A stretch of DNA of 5,497 bases from Hyphomonadaceae bacterium (GTDB taxonomy: Bacteria > Pseudomonadota > Alphaproteobacteria > Caulobacterales > Aquidulcibacteraceae): NCBI GenBank assembly GCA_025458365.1, contig JALOSP010000115.1, forward strand, positions 1 through 5,497. The letters run 5' to 3'. The notes under the pieces were generated by a model that saw nothing but the letters and a program-made list of their open reading frames with translations, ran no database searches and was not told the origin of the DNA. How positions within the stretch are numbered: position 1 is the first letter of the stretch; each line of letters opens with the position of its first letter. The position numbers and the translations under genes were made by a program. This document shows positions 5,289 through 5,497 of the stretch, in pieces.

Positions 5289-5497
5289 GTGGCGAAAAAT
5301 GTCATTACAAGGTGTATCTTCGACGAATCTGCCTTTTATTTACACAGATGTGGCCAGCCAGTGATTCCATTCTATATTAAACTGGTTTTCGATGACGGAA
5401 GTCATGGTGGTATTTTGAATCTTTTTATCGGATTTATTGATTCTGTTGAAATTTTTCAAATCAGTATCCAATTTCCTTCTTCTTATTGTTTACACTT
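5289..5497 (+). CDS. Open frame running off the right edge, unknown function
   Basis: After a TAA at 5274-5276 this frame has no stop to the end of the window. GTG 5289 would begin a product of at least 69 residues (VAKNVITRCIFDE...). It is rich in aromatic and aliphatic residues, for example VIPFYIKLVF and a later ILNLFIGFI. There is no evident Shine-Dalgarno sequence before the GTG, and I recognise no domain. About 73 sense codons in a row in DNA this AT-rich is mildly unexpected by chance, but it is not proof of a gene. A shorter open frame lies opposite it on the minus strand (5340-5471). Confidence 0.18.
   Translation, partial: MAKNVITRCIFDESAFYLHRCGQPVIPFYIKLVFDDGSHGGILNLFIGFIDSVEIFQISIQFPSSYCLH

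Larger units (their letters stand above)
5098..5497. other. AT-rich segment of unknown origin interrupting tatD (possible left end of an inserted element, or a join)
   Basis: From about base 5098 tatD homology ends, and composition falls from the high GC of the preceding 5 kb to about 35% over 5181-5497. The segment holds a strong hairpin (5116-5152), overlapping dyads (5170-5215), and many stops in most frames. I recognise no transposase, integrase, phage gene, intron core or tRNA in it. No target-site duplication or terminal inverted repeat can be tested because the other end is outside the window. It could be an inserted island or element, a deletion or recombination scar, or an assembly chimera. 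Confidence 0.7.

Noticed and set aside
5247..5362. Direct repeat CCAGCCAGT at 5247-5255 and 5354-5362
   Set aside because: A single 9-base repeat within about 400 bases is close to chance expectation, and the copies share no flanking similarity.
5299..5364. Plus-strand 21-residue frame starting MSLQGVSS
   Set aside because: It is too short to support and has no clear ribosome binding site (only GGCG upstream), so chance is the simpler explanation.
5340..5471. Minus-strand 43-residue frame from TTG 5471 (or 21 residues from ATG 5405) in the AT-rich segment
   Set aside because: It is short, has a purine-rich stretch too close to the TTG to be a good ribosome site, shows no recognised motif, and lies opposite a longer open frame.

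Overview
The window is high-GC bacterial chromosome for about the first 5.1 kb, then switches abruptly to AT-rich DNA (I count about 35% G+C over 5181-5497). Codon use strongly favours G/C at third positions. Together with the protein families and the order rlpA-tmk-holB-tatD beside a tRNA-Ser, this suggests an alphaproteobacterium, most likely of the Sphingomonadales type. That taxonomic call is inferred from remembered gene order and protein style, not from a database search.

Layout: (1) 1-776, + strand, the C-terminal part of an acetyl-CoA hydrolase/CoA-transferase family protein, cut by the left edge. It has glycine where the family carries its catalytic glutamate. (2) 777-915, intergenic DNA with short hairpins. 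(3) 916-1005, - strand, tRNA-Ser(UGA) with encoded CCA. (4) 1006-1258, the divergent region between the tRNA and rlpA, with a strong 11-bp inverted repeat, a 12-bp direct repeat and two GC-rich hairpins just before rlpA. (5) 1259-2899, an RlpA-type septal lytic transglycosylase with a signal peptide, a double-psi beta-barrel, two long Pro/Ala-rich linkers (one holding a degenerate 15-bp tandem repeat) and a C-terminal SPOR domain. (6) 2974-3642 tmk, 3635-4705 holB and 4702-5181 tatD, which overlap one another as in an operon.

The housekeeping genes serve cell-wall processing at the septum (RlpA), dTTP synthesis (Tmk), the replicative clamp loader (HolB) and a TatD metal-dependent nuclease. 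The main anomaly is at the right end. TatD homology stops after residue 132 of a usual ~260, at about base 5098. What follows is AT-rich, has no recognisable gene, and begins with a strong hairpin and a cluster of overlapping dyad repeats. On the - strand this segment reads as a possible outward cassette: a promoter-like pair, a hairpin that covers a Shine-Dalgarno sequence, and an ATG only 17 bases from the break. An open frame of unknown origin runs off the right edge. The likeliest explanations are the left end of an inserted element or island, a deletion or rearrangement, or a chimeric assembly join; the window cannot separate them. I did not recognise a complete new system here.
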